From the NCBI GenBank assembly GCA_021323535.1, contig JAJONO010000028.1, positions 1-64,000 of the forward strand: a stretch of 64,000 nucleotides of DNA, written 5' to 3'. The translations under genes were made by a program, and so were the position numbers. This document shows positions 6,831-16,141 of this stretch, piece by piece. The DNA comes from Bacteroidota bacterium (GTDB taxonomy: Bacteria; Bacteroidota; Bacteroidia; B-17B0; Aurantibacillaceae). Numbering within the stretch: position 1 is the first letter of the stretch; every line of letters starts with the position of its first letter. The notes beneath the pieces were generated by a model. It saw nothing but the letters and a program-made list of their open reading frames with translations, did not search any database and was not told the DNA's origin.

Positions 6831-9278
6831 CTATTCCTGCACGTAAATTCGCTTAACTCTACCCGATACACTGGTAAGAACTTCGTAAGTAATTGTTCCC
6901 ATAGCTGCGGCCATAGCGTTGAGCTGATCGATGGTTTCAAAAATGATAACAGTGTCGCCTTCTTTACAGGTAATGTTGGTAATGTCGATCATGCACATGT
7001 CCATGCAAATATTGCCAATGGTTTTGCAATAAGTTCCATTGATGTAAACACCGAAATTACCATTACCTAGACTGCGGCTAAACCCATCGGCATAACCAAT
7101 AGGAATGGTGGCTATACGAATATCAGTAGTTGTTTTTCCGTTACGGTTATAGCCAACCGTTTCACCAGCGAGAACATTTTTTATCTGCGATATTTTTGTG
7201 CGAAGTGTTCCCACATTCTGGAGCATTTTTTGTTCTTCGGCGTTCACTCCTACTCCATGCATTCCAATCCCAAGACGAACCATATCGTAATGCGCCTGTT
7301 TAAAACGCCTGATGGCACCAGAGTTACAAATGTGCTTAATGAATTTGTATCCTGTTTCATTCTCAATGTGCAAACATACTTTGTCGTATATTTTTATCTG
7401 AGTAGAAGTAAACTCATCGAGTTGCTCATTGTCTGATGCAGCTAAATGAGAGAACACGCTTTGCACTTTTACCTGTGGTGTTTTCTTAAGAATGTTAATG
7501 AGCTCCGTTATATGTTCCTCTTCAAAACCAAGACGGTGCATGCCGGTGTCTATTTTAATATGAACAGGATATGGTTCTGACACGCCAAGATGATCGAGTT
7601 TAAGAACAAATTCCTGCAGAGATTTAAAACTGTAGATCTCGGGTTCGAGACGATATTTAATAATATCTTCAAAGGCTTCTGTTTCGGGGCTCATTACCAT
7701 AATTGGCAATGTAATTTGCGATTGGCGAAGTTCAACTCCTTCGTCGGCATAAGCAACGGCAAGATAATTAACGCCAATGTGCTGTAATGTTTTTGCGAGT
7801 TCGCTTCCGCCACCGCCATAGCCCATAGCTTTTACCATGCACATGAGTTTTGTTGCAGGCTGAAGCAGCGAACGGTAATAGTTTACATTATCGGTTAGCT
7901 TATTTAAATTAATTTCGAAAACTGTATCGTGACTTTTTTGCTGGAAAAGATTTCCAATTTCTTCGAAACCAAAACTGCGCGCGCCTTTGAGAAGAATAGT
8001 TGAATTACTAAAACGATAATCAATAGTCTTGAATTGTTTGAGAAATTCATCGGTACTCTTAAAGAAAAGAGAATCTGCTTTGAAATAAGTTTTAAAAGAC
8101 GAAATCTTTTTTCCGATACCAACAAGTAAATCGATTTTATTTGCAGATACAAGAGTAGCAATCTCTCTGTAAAGTTGGTTATCCGGAACGCCCGATTGTT
8201 CTATATCAGAAACAATCACAGATTTAAACTGCCTCCTGTTTTGCTGATGTAAAAAATTGAGCGCTATTTTAAGAGAATCGAGATCGGAGTTGTAATAATC
8301 ATTTATGACCAGCGAATTATTTATCGCGCTTTTTATTTCGAGACGAAGTGCAAGGGCCTGAAGGTTTTCTAAACGCTCGGCAATAATGCCTTTGTTATAG
8401 CCAAGGCGCATTAAAGTAACCGCGCAGGTAGAAACATTGAGAACAGAGGCCTGGTCGCTGAACGGAATTTTAAAATTAAGTTCCTGCGAAGAGTTTTCCA
8501 GCTGAAGGTTTCCTTTATTAAAAGAGATTCTGAAATCAGCATCGGCTCTTTCTGAAACCAAAGTTGTTTTTGATTTTAATCCGGCAGGAATCTGTTCGAG
8601 TTTTAATCCGTTCACGATTATTTTCTCACAATTATCAACGAGCTTGAATTTTTCTTTTAGTTTTTTATCCCGTGAAGTAAATCCTTCGTCATGCGCCGAA
8701 CCTATAGAAGTAATAATTCCAAGGGTAGGTTGAATTATCTCAGCTAATTTTTCCATTTCTCCTTCCAGCGAAATTCCCGCTTCAAAAATTCCTAATGTAT
8801 GTGTAGCGTTTAAATTAAGAACACTTAAAGGAACACCAAGCTGCGAATTAAAACTCTTGGGACTACGGCAAATAGTATGTTCTTTTTTAAGAAGCTGGTA
8901 CAACCACTCTTTTACAATGGTTTTTCCGTTACTGCCCGTAATACCAATTACAGGAATTTTAAATTGCGCCCTGTGATAAGCCGCTAAGATCTGAAGTGTA
9001 CCTAAAGGATCAGGACAAACAACAAATGACACGTTCTTATCAAAGTAATCAGCAATTTCTATTTCGTTTTCCTGTACAAGAAAAGAGGTAACACCTTTTT
9101 CAATTAGTTCGGGAATGAATTTATGCCCGTTATTTTTTCCGGTCTTAATAGCAATGAACAATACTCCCGAAGGATCGGCGAGATTGCGGCTATCAGACAG
9201 AAAAGTGGTAATGTAATGATCGGTTTTTCCTTCGAAAGAAACCCCTGTGATCTTTGCTATGTTCTTAAGGCTGTACAC
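6831..9278 (-). CDS. murF-alr: Bifunctional MurF ligase / alanine racemase
   Basis: 815 residues, a fusion common in Bacteroidota. The N-terminal half (about 1-450) is UDP-N-acetylmuramoyl-tripeptide:D-Ala-D-Ala ligase with the ATP loop GSNGKT (115-120). The C-terminal half (about 452-815) is a fold-III alanine racemase: PLP lysine in MVKAMGYG (Lys 483), second catalytic Tyr in TVGYNR (Tyr 710), and GYADGFSRSLGNG. It would make D-Ala and add the D-Ala-D-Ala dipeptide to the peptidoglycan precursor in the cytoplasm. The start is GTG at 9276-9278, sharing one base with the TAG stop of tdk (TAGTG), so translation is coupled. Confidence 0.93.
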   Translation of the reverse strand: MYSLKNIAKITGVSFEGKTDHYITTFLSDSRNLADPSGVLFIAIKTGKNNGHKFIPELIEKGVTSFLVQENEIEIADYFDKNVSFVVCPDPLGTLQILAAYHRAQFKIPVIGITGSNGKTIVKEWLYQLLKKEHTICRSPKSFNSQLGVPLSVLNLNATHTLGIFEAGISLEGEMEKLAEIIQPTLGIITSIGSAHDEGFTSRDKKLKEKFKLVDNCEKIIVNGLKLEQIPAGLKSKTTLVSERADADFRISFNKGNLQLENSSQELNFKIPFSDQASVLNVSTCAVTLMRLGYNKGIIAERLENLQALALRLEIKSAINNSLVINDYYNSDLDSLKIALNFLHQQNRRQFKSVIVSDIEQSGVPDNQLYREIATLVSANKIDLLVGIGKKISSFKTYFKADSLFFKSTDEFLKQFKTIDYRFSNSTILLKGARSFGFEEIGNLFQQKSHDTVFEINLNKLTDNVNYYRSLLQPATKLMCMVKAMGYGGGGSELAKTLQHIGVNYLAVAYADEGVELRQSQITLPIMVMSPETEAFEDIIKYRLEPEIYSFKSLQEFVLKLDHLGVSEPYPVHIKIDTGMHRLGFEEEHITELINILKKTPQVKVQSVFSHLAASDNEQLDEFTSTQIKIYDKVCLHIENETGYKFIKHICNSGAIRRFKQAHYDMVRLGIGMHGVGVNAEEQKMLQNVGTLRTKISQIKNVLAGETVGYNRNGKTTTDIRIATIPIGYADGFSRSLGNGNFGVYINGTYCKTIGNICMDMCMIDITNITCKEGDTVIIFETIDQLNAMAAAMGTITYEVLTSVSGRVKRIYVQE

Positions 9279-9853
9279 TATTTTCTAAACTCCTTATTAA
9301 AACAGTTCCTGCAAAGTGGTTCGTATGAATCCGTTTCTCCGAGGAGAACAAGATTTTCGTTTTGCGCTTTGCGATGACTAACATAAGCGAGCTCTCCGCA
9401 ATTCATACAAATAGCGTGAACTTTGGTAACATATTCGGCAGTGGCCATGAGTAAAGGCATTGGCCCGAAAGGTTTACCGGTATAGTCAAGATCGAGTCCG
9501 GCTGCAATAACACGTATTCCACGCTTCGCAAGCTCGTTGCATACAAAGGGAAGTTCTTCATCAAAAAATTGAGCTTCGTCAATACCAACCACGTCTACAT
9601 CGGTTGCCATAAGAAGAATATTGGAGCTTGAAGGAACAGGTGTGCTCATGATCTCAACGCCATTGTGACTAACCACTTTGAGTTCGTGGTAACGCGTATC
9701 TATCCTGGGTTTAAAGATCTCTACTTTTTGTTTGGCGAACTGCGCGCGTTTAAGGCGACGAATGAGTTCTTCTGTTTTTCCGGAGAACATGCTACCGCAG
9801 ATCACTTCCACCCATCCACGTTTTCGTTCGGCATTATTATTCTCTAAAAACAT
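9278..9853 (-). CDS. tdk: Thymidine kinase
   Basis: 191 residues, type II thymidine kinase length. P-loop GSMFSGKT at 20-27; catalytic Glu in GIDEAQFF (Glu 93); C-terminal zinc site from CMNC and CRNC pairs. It phosphorylates thymidine to dTMP in the salvage pathway. The stop codon overlaps the GTG start of murF-alr by one base, a linkage also seen in other Bacteroidota. The start ATG is 77 bases from the divergent gene at 9931, so the gap must hold promoters for both directions. Confidence 0.95.
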   Translation of the reverse strand: MFLENNNAERKRGWVEVICGSMFSGKTEELIRRLKRAQFAKQKVEIFKPRIDTRYHELKVVSHNGVEIMSTPVPSSSNILLMATDVDVVGIDEAQFFDEELPFVCNELAKRGIRVIAAGLDLDYTGKPFGPMPLLMATAEYVTKVHAICMNCGELAYVSHRKAQNENLVLLGETDSYEPLCRNCFNKEFRK

Positions 9854-9930
9854 TGTTCAAAAGGCGTTAAAAACAAAGTTTAAATGTAAACAAAATCAAA
9901 CTTATTTTTAAAAGTAGATATTCACAGGCC

Positions 9931-10467
9931 ATGGCTTTAGACAAAGTATTAAATCGTATCCAGCTACACATAAAAGAACTGGCCCCCACCCTTGAATTGT
10001 TCGTTGACGAAAGCGTTCAACCTTCTGTAAAAGATTGCGAAAATCTGCAGGAACAACTCGTTAAGCTGCAGGAATGCCTCGCTATTTATAAATACCAGAA
10101 GAAGGAAAAAGAAATTTCGCCAAGCTTTAACATTCACGCGAAAGTAAGTGAAAAGGAAAAGACAGCTCCGGTAGTTAAAGCCGAAGAAGAAAAACCGAAA
10201 GTTGACCCGGTTGTTTCAAGCATGGAAGAACCTGTTGTAAAAGCAAGTCCATTGGCTATTGGCATAAATGATAAATTCAGGTTCATCAATGAACTGTTCA
10301 AGCAAAACGCGCCGGAATATAATATAGCCATTGAGCAAATAAACGCTCTTAAAACCTGGGCAGATACCGAAAGTTACCTGAATTCGCTGAAGGATCTTTA
10401 TGAATGGAAACCGAACAACGAGGTGGTGATTTATTTTTATGCTTTGGTAAAAAAACGTTTTTCTTAG
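9931..10467 (+). CDS. Conserved two-domain protein of unknown function
   Basis: 178 residues. The N-terminal 60 residues are helical (ALDKVLNRIQLHIKELAPTL, LQEQLVKLQECLAIYKYQKK). A low-complexity Lys/Glu/Val/Pro linker follows (about 65-105). The C-terminal 70 residues start IGINDKFRFINELFKQ and end with EVVIYFYALVKKRF, a compact helical unit whose wording is very typical of an unnamed Bacteroidota family. No signal peptide; cytoplasmic. Divergent from tdk-murF-alr. Function not known to me. Confidence 0.7.
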   Translation: MALDKVLNRIQLHIKELAPTLELFVDESVQPSVKDCENLQEQLVKLQECLAIYKYQKKEKEISPSFNIHAKVSEKEKTAPVVKAEEEKPKVDPVVSSMEEPVVKASPLAIGINDKFRFINELFKQNAPEYNIAIEQINALKTWADTESYLNSLKDLYEWKPNNEVVIYFYALVKKRFS

Positions 10468-10493
10468 TTCACTAAACCCCAAAGTTTTATTGT

Positions 10494-11726
10494 ATGACAG
10501 GCAAATTACAGAGTAGAAATACTTCGCTTTTTTTTTACCACAGAGAAACAGAGACCACAGAGAATTTCTTCGGAATTTACCAATATTTCTTTTTCTTATC
10601 CATACTCTTTCTGTTCACTGTTTCTGCCTATTCACAAGATACTCTTTATGCTCGTTCCGTTATTAAAAAGTTAACGTCAAAAGAATGTTTTGGAAGAGGT
10701 TATCTGAATAATGGATTAGATGTTGCCGCTAAATACATTTCATCTGAATTAAAAAGACTGGAAGCAAAACCTTTATTTTCTTCGGGATATTATCAGTGGT
10801 TTGATTTTAATGTAAATACTTTTCCAAAAAACATTCTCGTAAAAATAAATAACAAACTTCTGAAGCCGGGAGAGGATTACATTATTTCTCCAGAAAGTAA
10901 CAGCCTGAAAGGGAAATTTACCATGACGAAAAAAGATTCCGTCACCTACTTTTCAGAGAGCGGAAGTCTTCCTTTAGTACTATCTATTAAAAAGAAACTC
11001 ACGTTTAGCGTAGCGGATTATGCCGCCGACTTTTGTCGGGTTGAATTGCTGGATAAAAAAGAATTCAAAGACATTAAATCCGCTGAAGTAAATATTCAGA
11101 ATAAGATCCTTGTAAAATACATTAATAAAAATATCTGCGCTTATCTCGATGGAAAACAGAATAACGACACTATGATCGTTTATTCAGCGCATTACGATCA
11201 TCTTGGTGGCTTGGGAAAGAAAACCTATTTCCCCGGCGCCAACGATAATGCCAGTGGTGTAAGTGTTCTGCTTAACCTTATTCAACATTACAAAAAGTAT
11301 CCGCCAAAATATAAAACCGTATTTATTTTTTTTGCAGGAGAAGAGGCAGGACTCATTGGTTCAAAATATTTTGTAGAGAGTAAAGTAATGGATCTTAAAA
11401 AAATAAAATTCCTCGTCAATCTTGATCTATTAGGAACGGGGGATGAAGGTATTATGGTAACGAACGGATATCTTCATGAGAAAGAGTTTAACATACTGAA
11501 TGAGATCAACAAAGAAAAAAACCTGGTGAAGGAGATCAAACGACGCGGTAAGGCCCAGAACAGTGATCATTACTGGTTTACAGAGGCAGGTGTTCCGGCA
11601 TTTTTTATTTACACTTTAGGGGGAATAAAAGCGTATCATGATATCTACGATATTGAAAAGACGTTACCGCTGACGGATTATGTGGATGTGGTGAAGTTGA
11701 TTACGCAGTTTGTGGAGAAACTTTAA
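10494..11726 (+). CDS. M28-family zinc aminopeptidase, exported
   Basis: 410 residues as drawn. Signal-like core FFFLSILFLFTVSAYSQ at about 32-48. Peptidase M28 ligands are all visible: His 233 in AHYDHLG, bridging Asp 251 in GANDNASG, general base Glu in AGEEAGLIGS (283-284), Asp 311 in NLDLLG, and a final His in YHDIYD. It would hydrolyse peptides in the periplasm or outside. Oddity: residues about 15-24 (FYHRETETTE) are encoded by a CACAGAGAAACAGAGACCAC word repeat (10537-10565), and no other ATG lies between it and the signal core. Either the repeat inserted behind the original start, or a non-ATG start near the signal core is used. Confidence 0.85.
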   Translation: MTGKLQSRNTSLFFYHRETETTENFFGIYQYFFFLSILFLFTVSAYSQDTLYARSVIKKLTSKECFGRGYLNNGLDVAAKYISSELKRLEAKPLFSSGYYQWFDFNVNTFPKNILVKINNKLLKPGEDYIISPESNSLKGKFTMTKKDSVTYFSESGSLPLVLSIKKKLTFSVADYAADFCRVELLDKKEFKDIKSAEVNIQNKILVKYINKNICAYLDGKQNNDTMIVYSAHYDHLGGLGKKTYFPGANDNASGVSVLLNLIQHYKKYPPKYKTVFIFFAGEEAGLIGSKYFVESKVMDLKKIKFLVNLDLLGTGDEGIMVTNGYLHEKEFNILNEINKEKNLVKEIKRRGKAQNSDHYWFTEAGVPAFFIYTLGGIKAYHDIYDIEKTLPLTDYVDVVKLITQFVEKL

Positions 11727-11728
11727 AG

Positions 11729-11780
11729 TTCACACGGATTTCGCAGATAATTTCCCGCAAAGTTGCGCCAAGGTTTACGT
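11729..11780. repeat. Mixed CGCAGAT / CGCAAAG word repeat between convergent genes
   Basis: TTCACACGGATTTCGCAGAT, then TTTCCCGCAAAGTTGCGCCAAGG. It fills the 60-base gap between the 3' ends of the M28 peptidase and nadD. Confidence 0.6.
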
Positions 11781-11786
11781 CAATGA

Positions 11787-12362
11787 TTATTTTCGATAAA
11801 GATTCATTTCATCGACATATTCCCACACCTTTGGATGCAGGAAATACTGAACATTCTTTTTATCTTTTATAGCCTTACGAATAAAGGTGGAAGATATTTC
11901 CATAACAGGCGCCTCGGTTAAGTGAACATGTCCGTGCGTGTCGAATGGAGATGATTCGCAACCAACTCTCGGGTACACATAAATATGATGCCGCGTCAGG
12001 ATCTCTTCGTAATTTTTCCATTTATCGAGCGACTGAAGATTATCTCTTCCCATAATGAGGCTGAACTTATTCTTCGGAAATTTTTCTTTGAGATATGCAA
12101 GCGTGTTAATTGTATAAGAAGGTTGCGGAAGACTGAATTCAATATTACTTGCTTTTATCTTCGGATGAAAATCGAGAGCGAGATTTACAAGATTGAGGCG
12201 CTCCTGCTGATTAAGAAGACTGGCTTTTGGTTTAAGAGGATTATGCGGACTAACAATGAACCACACTTCATCCATATCGGTAAAAGTGAGCATATAATTT
12301 GCCAAAGCAAGATGCCCGATATGAACTGGGTTAAACGATCCGAAAAATAATCCTATGTGCAT
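11787..12362 (-). CDS. nadD: Nicotinate-nucleotide adenylyltransferase
   Basis: 191 residues from ATG 12360-12362; an in-frame TTG two codons upstream is less likely. MHIGLFFGSFNPVHIGHL gives the nucleotidyltransferase HxGH motif in GSFNPVHIGH (8-17), and ISSTFIRKAI is the C-terminal ISSTxxR motif. It adenylates nicotinate mononucleotide to deamido-NAD in NAD synthesis. The gene follows the toxin-antitoxin pair on the same strand with 9 bases between, and ends convergent to the M28 gene. Confidence 0.93.
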   Translation of the reverse strand: MHIGLFFGSFNPVHIGHLALANYMLTFTDMDEVWFIVSPHNPLKPKASLLNQQERLNLVNLALDFHPKIKASNIEFSLPQPSYTINTLAYLKEKFPKNKFSLIMGRDNLQSLDKWKNYEEILTRHHIYVYPRVGCESSPFDTHGHVHLTEAPVMEISSTFIRKAIKDKKNVQYFLHPKVWEYVDEMNLYRK

Positions 12363-12371
12363 AAGCAAAAT

Positions 12372-12698
12372 CTATGGAAGATACTTTAGTAATTCTTTTA
12401 ATTCCTTATCAGTAATGCTTGTAACCTCAGATTTATCATAAATAGACAACAAATAAACTGTTTGATCCATGATTGCAATATTGGTAATTATTCTTGCTCC
12501 TCCTGATTTGCCCTTTCCCTTTGAAGTAATTGCAAATCGTACTTTGTAACAATTGCTGCCAAGTGAAGTTCCCATTTCAGGATTTTCGCTTAACTCATTA
12601 ACCAGCAACAATAAATCTTTTTTAAGAGAAGGGTATTTTTTTGAAAGACGCTTAGCTTGTTTTTCGAAAACAGAAATCGTTTTTATTTTAAAGCTCAT
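12372..12698 (-). CDS. RelE/ParE-type toxin
   Basis: 108 residues. FKIKTISVFEKQAKRLSKKY is the typical opening strand and basic helix of RelE-fold toxins, followed by SLKKDLLLLVNELSENPEMG, a central NCYKVRFAITSKGKGKSGG and a closing VYLLSIYDKSE strand. Members cleave mRNA on ribosomes or poison gyrase; which of these cannot be told. The ATG lies inside the end of the antitoxin gene (11-base overlap), so the antitoxin is translated first. It sits in the same direction just upstream of nadD. Confidence 0.8.
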   Translation of the reverse strand: MSFKIKTISVFEKQAKRLSKKYPSLKKDLLLLVNELSENPEMGTSLGSNCYKVRFAITSKGKGKSGGARIITNIAIMDQTVYLLSIYDKSEVTSITDKELKELLKYLP

Positions 12699-12894
12699 TT
12701 ATAAAATCGATTGCGTTTTTTGACTTTTTCTTTTTAGCTTTCACTAATTTCATCTCTTCAACGGCTTCACGTATTTCAGATAGAATTTTAGCTTTTGAAT
12801 CCGTAAGTTTTTTTGTTTTAACAAATGAAATACTTTTTAGCACCTCTAAGAGAGACTCAGCTTTATTATCTGGGACTTCCAACAATAATTTCAT
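12688..12894 (-). CDS. Antitoxin partner of the RelE-like toxin
   Basis: 68 residues: a short beta-strand start MKLLLEVPDNKAESLLEVLK, a helical middle KILSEIREAVEEMKLVKAKK and a basic to mixed tail ending NAIDFINEL. Small size, order before the toxin and overlap fit a type II antitoxin of the kind often paired with RelE/HigB-type toxins in Bacteroidota. The strand-helix start could be the dimer/DNA-binding part. Identification rests on context as much as on sequence. Confidence 0.7.
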   Translation of the reverse strand: MKLLLEVPDNKAESLLEVLKSISFVKTKKLTDSKAKILSEIREAVEEMKLVKAKKKKSKNAIDFINEL

Positions 12895-12933
12895 GTTATA
12901 AATTTACGAATTGTTACCCGTATTAAAAAGTTT

Positions 12934-13992
12934 CTACACCTTCTTCCTGTTAAACTTAAGAGCTTTTAACATCCAATCGGGCAAACGTTTTTCCGGTGCA
13001 CGTTTTTTAAGATCGAGATACCAGCCCCATTTTTTCATGATCGGGATTTTCTTTGTCTCCACAAATTCTATCAATGTTCCATCGGGATCTTCGATGTAGG
13101 TAAAATGTCCGGCCGCTTCACCCATTTCAAAACCAGCTCCGCCATCAACAGTGAATGGATGTCCGGCCGCTTCACAGGCTTTCTTTAAACCTGCCATGTT
13201 TTTGATATCAAAACATAAATGAATAAATCCTAAATCTCCCCAAAGACGATTTTCGAATATCTTTCTAGGCGTATAATTTTTTGCTTCCACCAATTCAATA
13301 TATCCTTTTCCAAATAATTTAGAGAAAGGTCCTTGTCGTTCATTCGTGTGAGTAAGAATGGCGCGTTTGCACGTCACCGCTCCTCCGGGAAGAACAGCGA
13401 GATCATCGAAACTATTCTCTCCTTTGAAAAGAACTTTATCATAGCCAAGAACCTTCGAATAAAACTCAATTGATTTTTCGAGATTGCTAACACCAATCAT
13501 CATACCAACTGGTCCGCCGGTATTCTTAAATCCTTTTCCGAACCAGGCATCGTCTTCCACTACTTCGAATAAATTTCCAAATGCATCTTCCAGGAAAAAA
13601 TGTTTTTTACCTGCGGGAGAGGTTGAAATATTTCCAAGAAGTTTCACATTCTGCGACGTGAGATAATCGTAAGAAGCCTGAACATTATCGGTTTTCATTT
13701 TGGCGCAGAAAAGTCCAAGATCGCCTAACTGTGGTTTAAATGTTGCAGCCTGAGGAGTTCTGCTGGTGTATTGCCATATCTCGAAACCACCGCCGCCTTT
13801 TAAATTAATAGCGAGAATAGCATGACGCTTATGAGGTTTGCCACCTGTATAAGGAAGCATAAGATTTGCTTCGGCTGCTTCTTCAAAAATAGGCACATCC
13901 ATACCAAAATGTTTGTTGTACCACTTAAAACCTTCGTGAACATTGGCAACTCCAATACCCACCTGCTGAATTCCTGAAATAATGTAAGACAT
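12934..13992 (-). CDS. Two-domain VOC (glyoxalase/dioxygenase superfamily) protein
   Basis: 352 residues from ATG 13990-13992; an upstream 29-codon extension is open but not protein-like. Two vicinal-oxygen-chelate domains: the first (about 4-145) starts ISGIQQVGIGVANVHEGFKW and ends LEDAFGNLFEVVED; the second (about 165-305) starts GGPVGMMIGVSNLEKSIEFY and ends YIEDPDGTLIEFVET. Each closing Glu (FEVVE, IEFVE) and a His in GFIHLCF fit metal ligands, but the classic first-strand His is replaced (QVGIGV, GMMIGV), so metal binding may be incomplete. It lacks the C-terminal signature of 4-hydroxyphenylpyruvate dioxygenase. Substrate unknown. Confidence 0.75.
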   Translation of the reverse strand: MSYIISGIQQVGIGVANVHEGFKWYNKHFGMDVPIFEEAAEANLMLPYTGGKPHKRHAILAINLKGGGGFEIWQYTSRTPQAATFKPQLGDLGLFCAKMKTDNVQASYDYLTSQNVKLLGNISTSPAGKKHFFLEDAFGNLFEVVEDDAWFGKGFKNTGGPVGMMIGVSNLEKSIEFYSKVLGYDKVLFKGENSFDDLAVLPGGAVTCKRAILTHTNERQGPFSKLFGKGYIELVEAKNYTPRKIFENRLWGDLGFIHLCFDIKNMAGLKKACEAAGHPFTVDGGAGFEMGEAAGHFTYIEDPDGTLIEFVETKKIPIMKKWGWYLDLKKRAPEKRLPDWMLKALKFNRKKV

Positions 13993-14124
13993 ATAATTGC
14001 CAAATTTAGTAAGAACCTTACTATTTAGCAATGAAAATAACCTTGTGCCTTTTTTAATCAGGATTACAGAAGTATACAAGGATACAATTATCCGTAAAGA
14101 GACTGCAGCTGCAGATGATCCTGA

Positions 14125-15996
14125 TTATTTTATTATCAGCTTTTGATTATACGCTTTATCGCCTGACGATACAGTGAGCATGTAAATTCCGGACAAAAAC
14201 TGTTTTTGAGAGTCAATGTCAATTACCTCATTATCGGTTTCTGTTTGTATAGATCTGGAATAAATTTTATTTCCTGCCACGTCAGTTATCATTAAATGCA
14301 CCTCCTGATCTTTTAATCCTGTAACATTTACTGAAATATTACCATCAGAAGGATTAGGAAAAGCTCTGATTCCTGAATCCTGCATTATATCGTTGGTAAT
14401 TGGTATAAGTGGTGTCTTTATTGTATTAGCACTTTTATCCTTTGCTATGAGACGGTAATACGATAGCCCTGTATACGGAGACAGGTCCACCTCTTTATAA
14501 TCTTCCTCTAACGAATTGTTATTTGTTTTAATTACCTGTACCGTTTCAAAATTCACGCCGTCTTTTGTTTTTTGTATTGTAAAAGATTCAATAGTTGTGT
14601 TGTTTGAGTTTGTGTTCCAACTAAGATCGACATGGCTTCCGTTTATTACAGCATTGAAATCGTTCAACTCAATAGGCAATGTGCTTACTGCGAAATTCTT
14701 TGTGCCAATCGTATAATAGCCATCGTTGTTTAAATTATAATTACTGAAAATTATTCTGTCTCCTGTTATGGAGTTTGCTGTTGCGAGTTCGGTCCAGTTA
14801 CCGCTTTGTGCCGCCCGGTACAGCAACACATAATCAGATACCGACCCGAGACTAAAAGCGCCAACACCACCATCGCTCATATCAAATTCAATGTTTGTGT
14901 TTATTAGTGAAGATGTATTAGTAACATCTATATACCAGATCCTTTGCCACCGCGCATTATTAGTTCCCGACATTCCTCCCACATCGTTAATTATCTGACC
15001 ATTTACAGACATTGCATGGCCCGCGAACACGTAATCCGAATTGTCTAAGCCTGAATTTGAGCTTATTGTTAACCCTCCTGAGACTGACGCGGAAAAAGAA
15101 ACATTGCTCCCGGTAGTTTCCTGCCCGATGCCAGCCACTTCTCTGTCATAATTTCCATTGGCTGGAGTGTCGCCAAGGTATTTATCATTACTGGTAAGAG
15201 GTAAATCATATTTAGATGATAAATAATTATTGATTATAATTCTTTGCGCGTCGTTTACTGCAATAGTATACGTGATAATTTCAGAGATATAGCCGCCAAA
15301 GGGCCTGTTATTGCTGCTATGGGTACATCCCACATTTAACGGCGATGGTTTATTTGGAACCAGGGCACTTGTTTCGGTGAATGTTTTTCGCAGAATTTCT
15401 TCCTCATAAATTTTACTTCTGCTTGCAGCTGGTAATGTTCCATCATAAAAAGCATTTAAAATGTGGCCGGTATTGGTAGTGTAGGCAACAGGACTTGTAG
15501 ACTGTCTGTCGCCCAGGCCATCAAAATCAACGTTAAGATAAGCGGGGTTCCAGTAAAACAACATAAATGCTTCGTCAATGTCTATAGAAGTACGTTTCGA
15601 AATTATACACCTTGCATCTGTTCCAATATTTTTCATTAATGAAACGGTGAAAAAAGAATAACCGCTTGTGTTATCGAGGCTGGAATTATCGGGCGCTCCC
15701 AGATAATCATTTTGACCGGCGGTATTATTATTATCAAATTCAATAGCAGGAAAGCCATTTAAAACTGAAGCGGCATAAGACGGCTGCTGAACAGAAACAG
15801 TCTGACTCACATTAATATTATTTCCGGAACAATCGTTCCAGAATGAGATAGGAGCCCCATTCACCGTACTTGAGGTGCCTTTGTCGGCTTTTAACCACAA
15901 AACGTTGGTAGAGCTCGTTCCCACGCCCGCTGGCCCGGTTTGTGAAATCATATTTAGCACATTAAGTAGTAAAATAATGAGTTTGATTTTTTTCAT
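14125..15996 (-). CDS. T9SS-sorted protein with LamG/concanavalin-like domain
   Basis: 623 residues from ATG 15994-15996 (signal MKKIKLIILLLNVLNMISQ); a longer frame begins 17 codons upstream. An LWLKADKG...WNDCSGN opening followed by GYSFFTVSLMKN and GGYISEIITYT is the usual form of the laminin-G/concanavalin-like domain of Bacteroidota exported proteins (about 25-250). A central beta domain with NYDREVAGIGQE and a strand-rich stretch near STLPIELNDFNA follow. The last 80 residues (AFPNPSDGNISVN to QKLIIK) are a T9SS type A sorting domain. It probably acts at the cell surface; ligand unknown. Confidence 0.85.
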   Translation of the reverse strand: MKKIKLIILLLNVLNMISQTGPAGVGTSSTNVLWLKADKGTSSTVNGAPISFWNDCSGNNINVSQTVSVQQPSYAASVLNGFPAIEFDNNNTAGQNDYLGAPDNSSLDNTSGYSFFTVSLMKNIGTDARCIISKRTSIDIDEAFMLFYWNPAYLNVDFDGLGDRQSTSPVAYTTNTGHILNAFYDGTLPAASRSKIYEEEILRKTFTETSALVPNKPSPLNVGCTHSSNNRPFGGYISEIITYTIAVNDAQRIIINNYLSSKYDLPLTSNDKYLGDTPANGNYDREVAGIGQETTGSNVSFSASVSGGLTISSNSGLDNSDYVFAGHAMSVNGQIINDVGGMSGTNNARWQRIWYIDVTNTSSLINTNIEFDMSDGGVGAFSLGSVSDYVLLYRAAQSGNWTELATANSITGDRIIFSNYNLNNDGYYTIGTKNFAVSTLPIELNDFNAVINGSHVDLSWNTNSNNTTIESFTIQKTKDGVNFETVQVIKTNNNSLEEDYKEVDLSPYTGLSYYRLIAKDKSANTIKTPLIPITNDIMQDSGIRAFPNPSDGNISVNVTGLKDQEVHLMITDVAGNKIYSRSIQTETDNEVIDIDSQKQFLSGIYMLTVSSGDKAYNQKLIIK

Positions 15997-16114
15997 ATCC
16001 CCAAAATTAGATGCACTCCGGGAGCTTTTATTGGCGTTTTCGGTCAAAAACTTACATATGTATAATAAATGAGGGTTTTTCAGGCCCTTTTTAGATTTTA
16101 TACGTTGTATTTTT

Positions 16115-16122
16115 TAAATTTG
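16115..16122 (+). promoter_or_regulatory. Possible -7 element before kbl
   Basis: TAAATTTG matches the Bacteroidota -7 consensus TAnnTTTG and ends 20 bases before the kbl start codon. No clear TTTG is found at the -33 distance, so this is tentative. Confidence 0.35.
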
Positions 16123-16141
16123 TTTATTCTAAAAACTTATC

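Noticed and set aside
12934-13992. 4-hydroxyphenylpyruvate dioxygenase
   Set aside because: Two VOC domains and similar length, but the conserved C-terminal part and first metal His of that enzyme are not seen; called only as a VOC protein.
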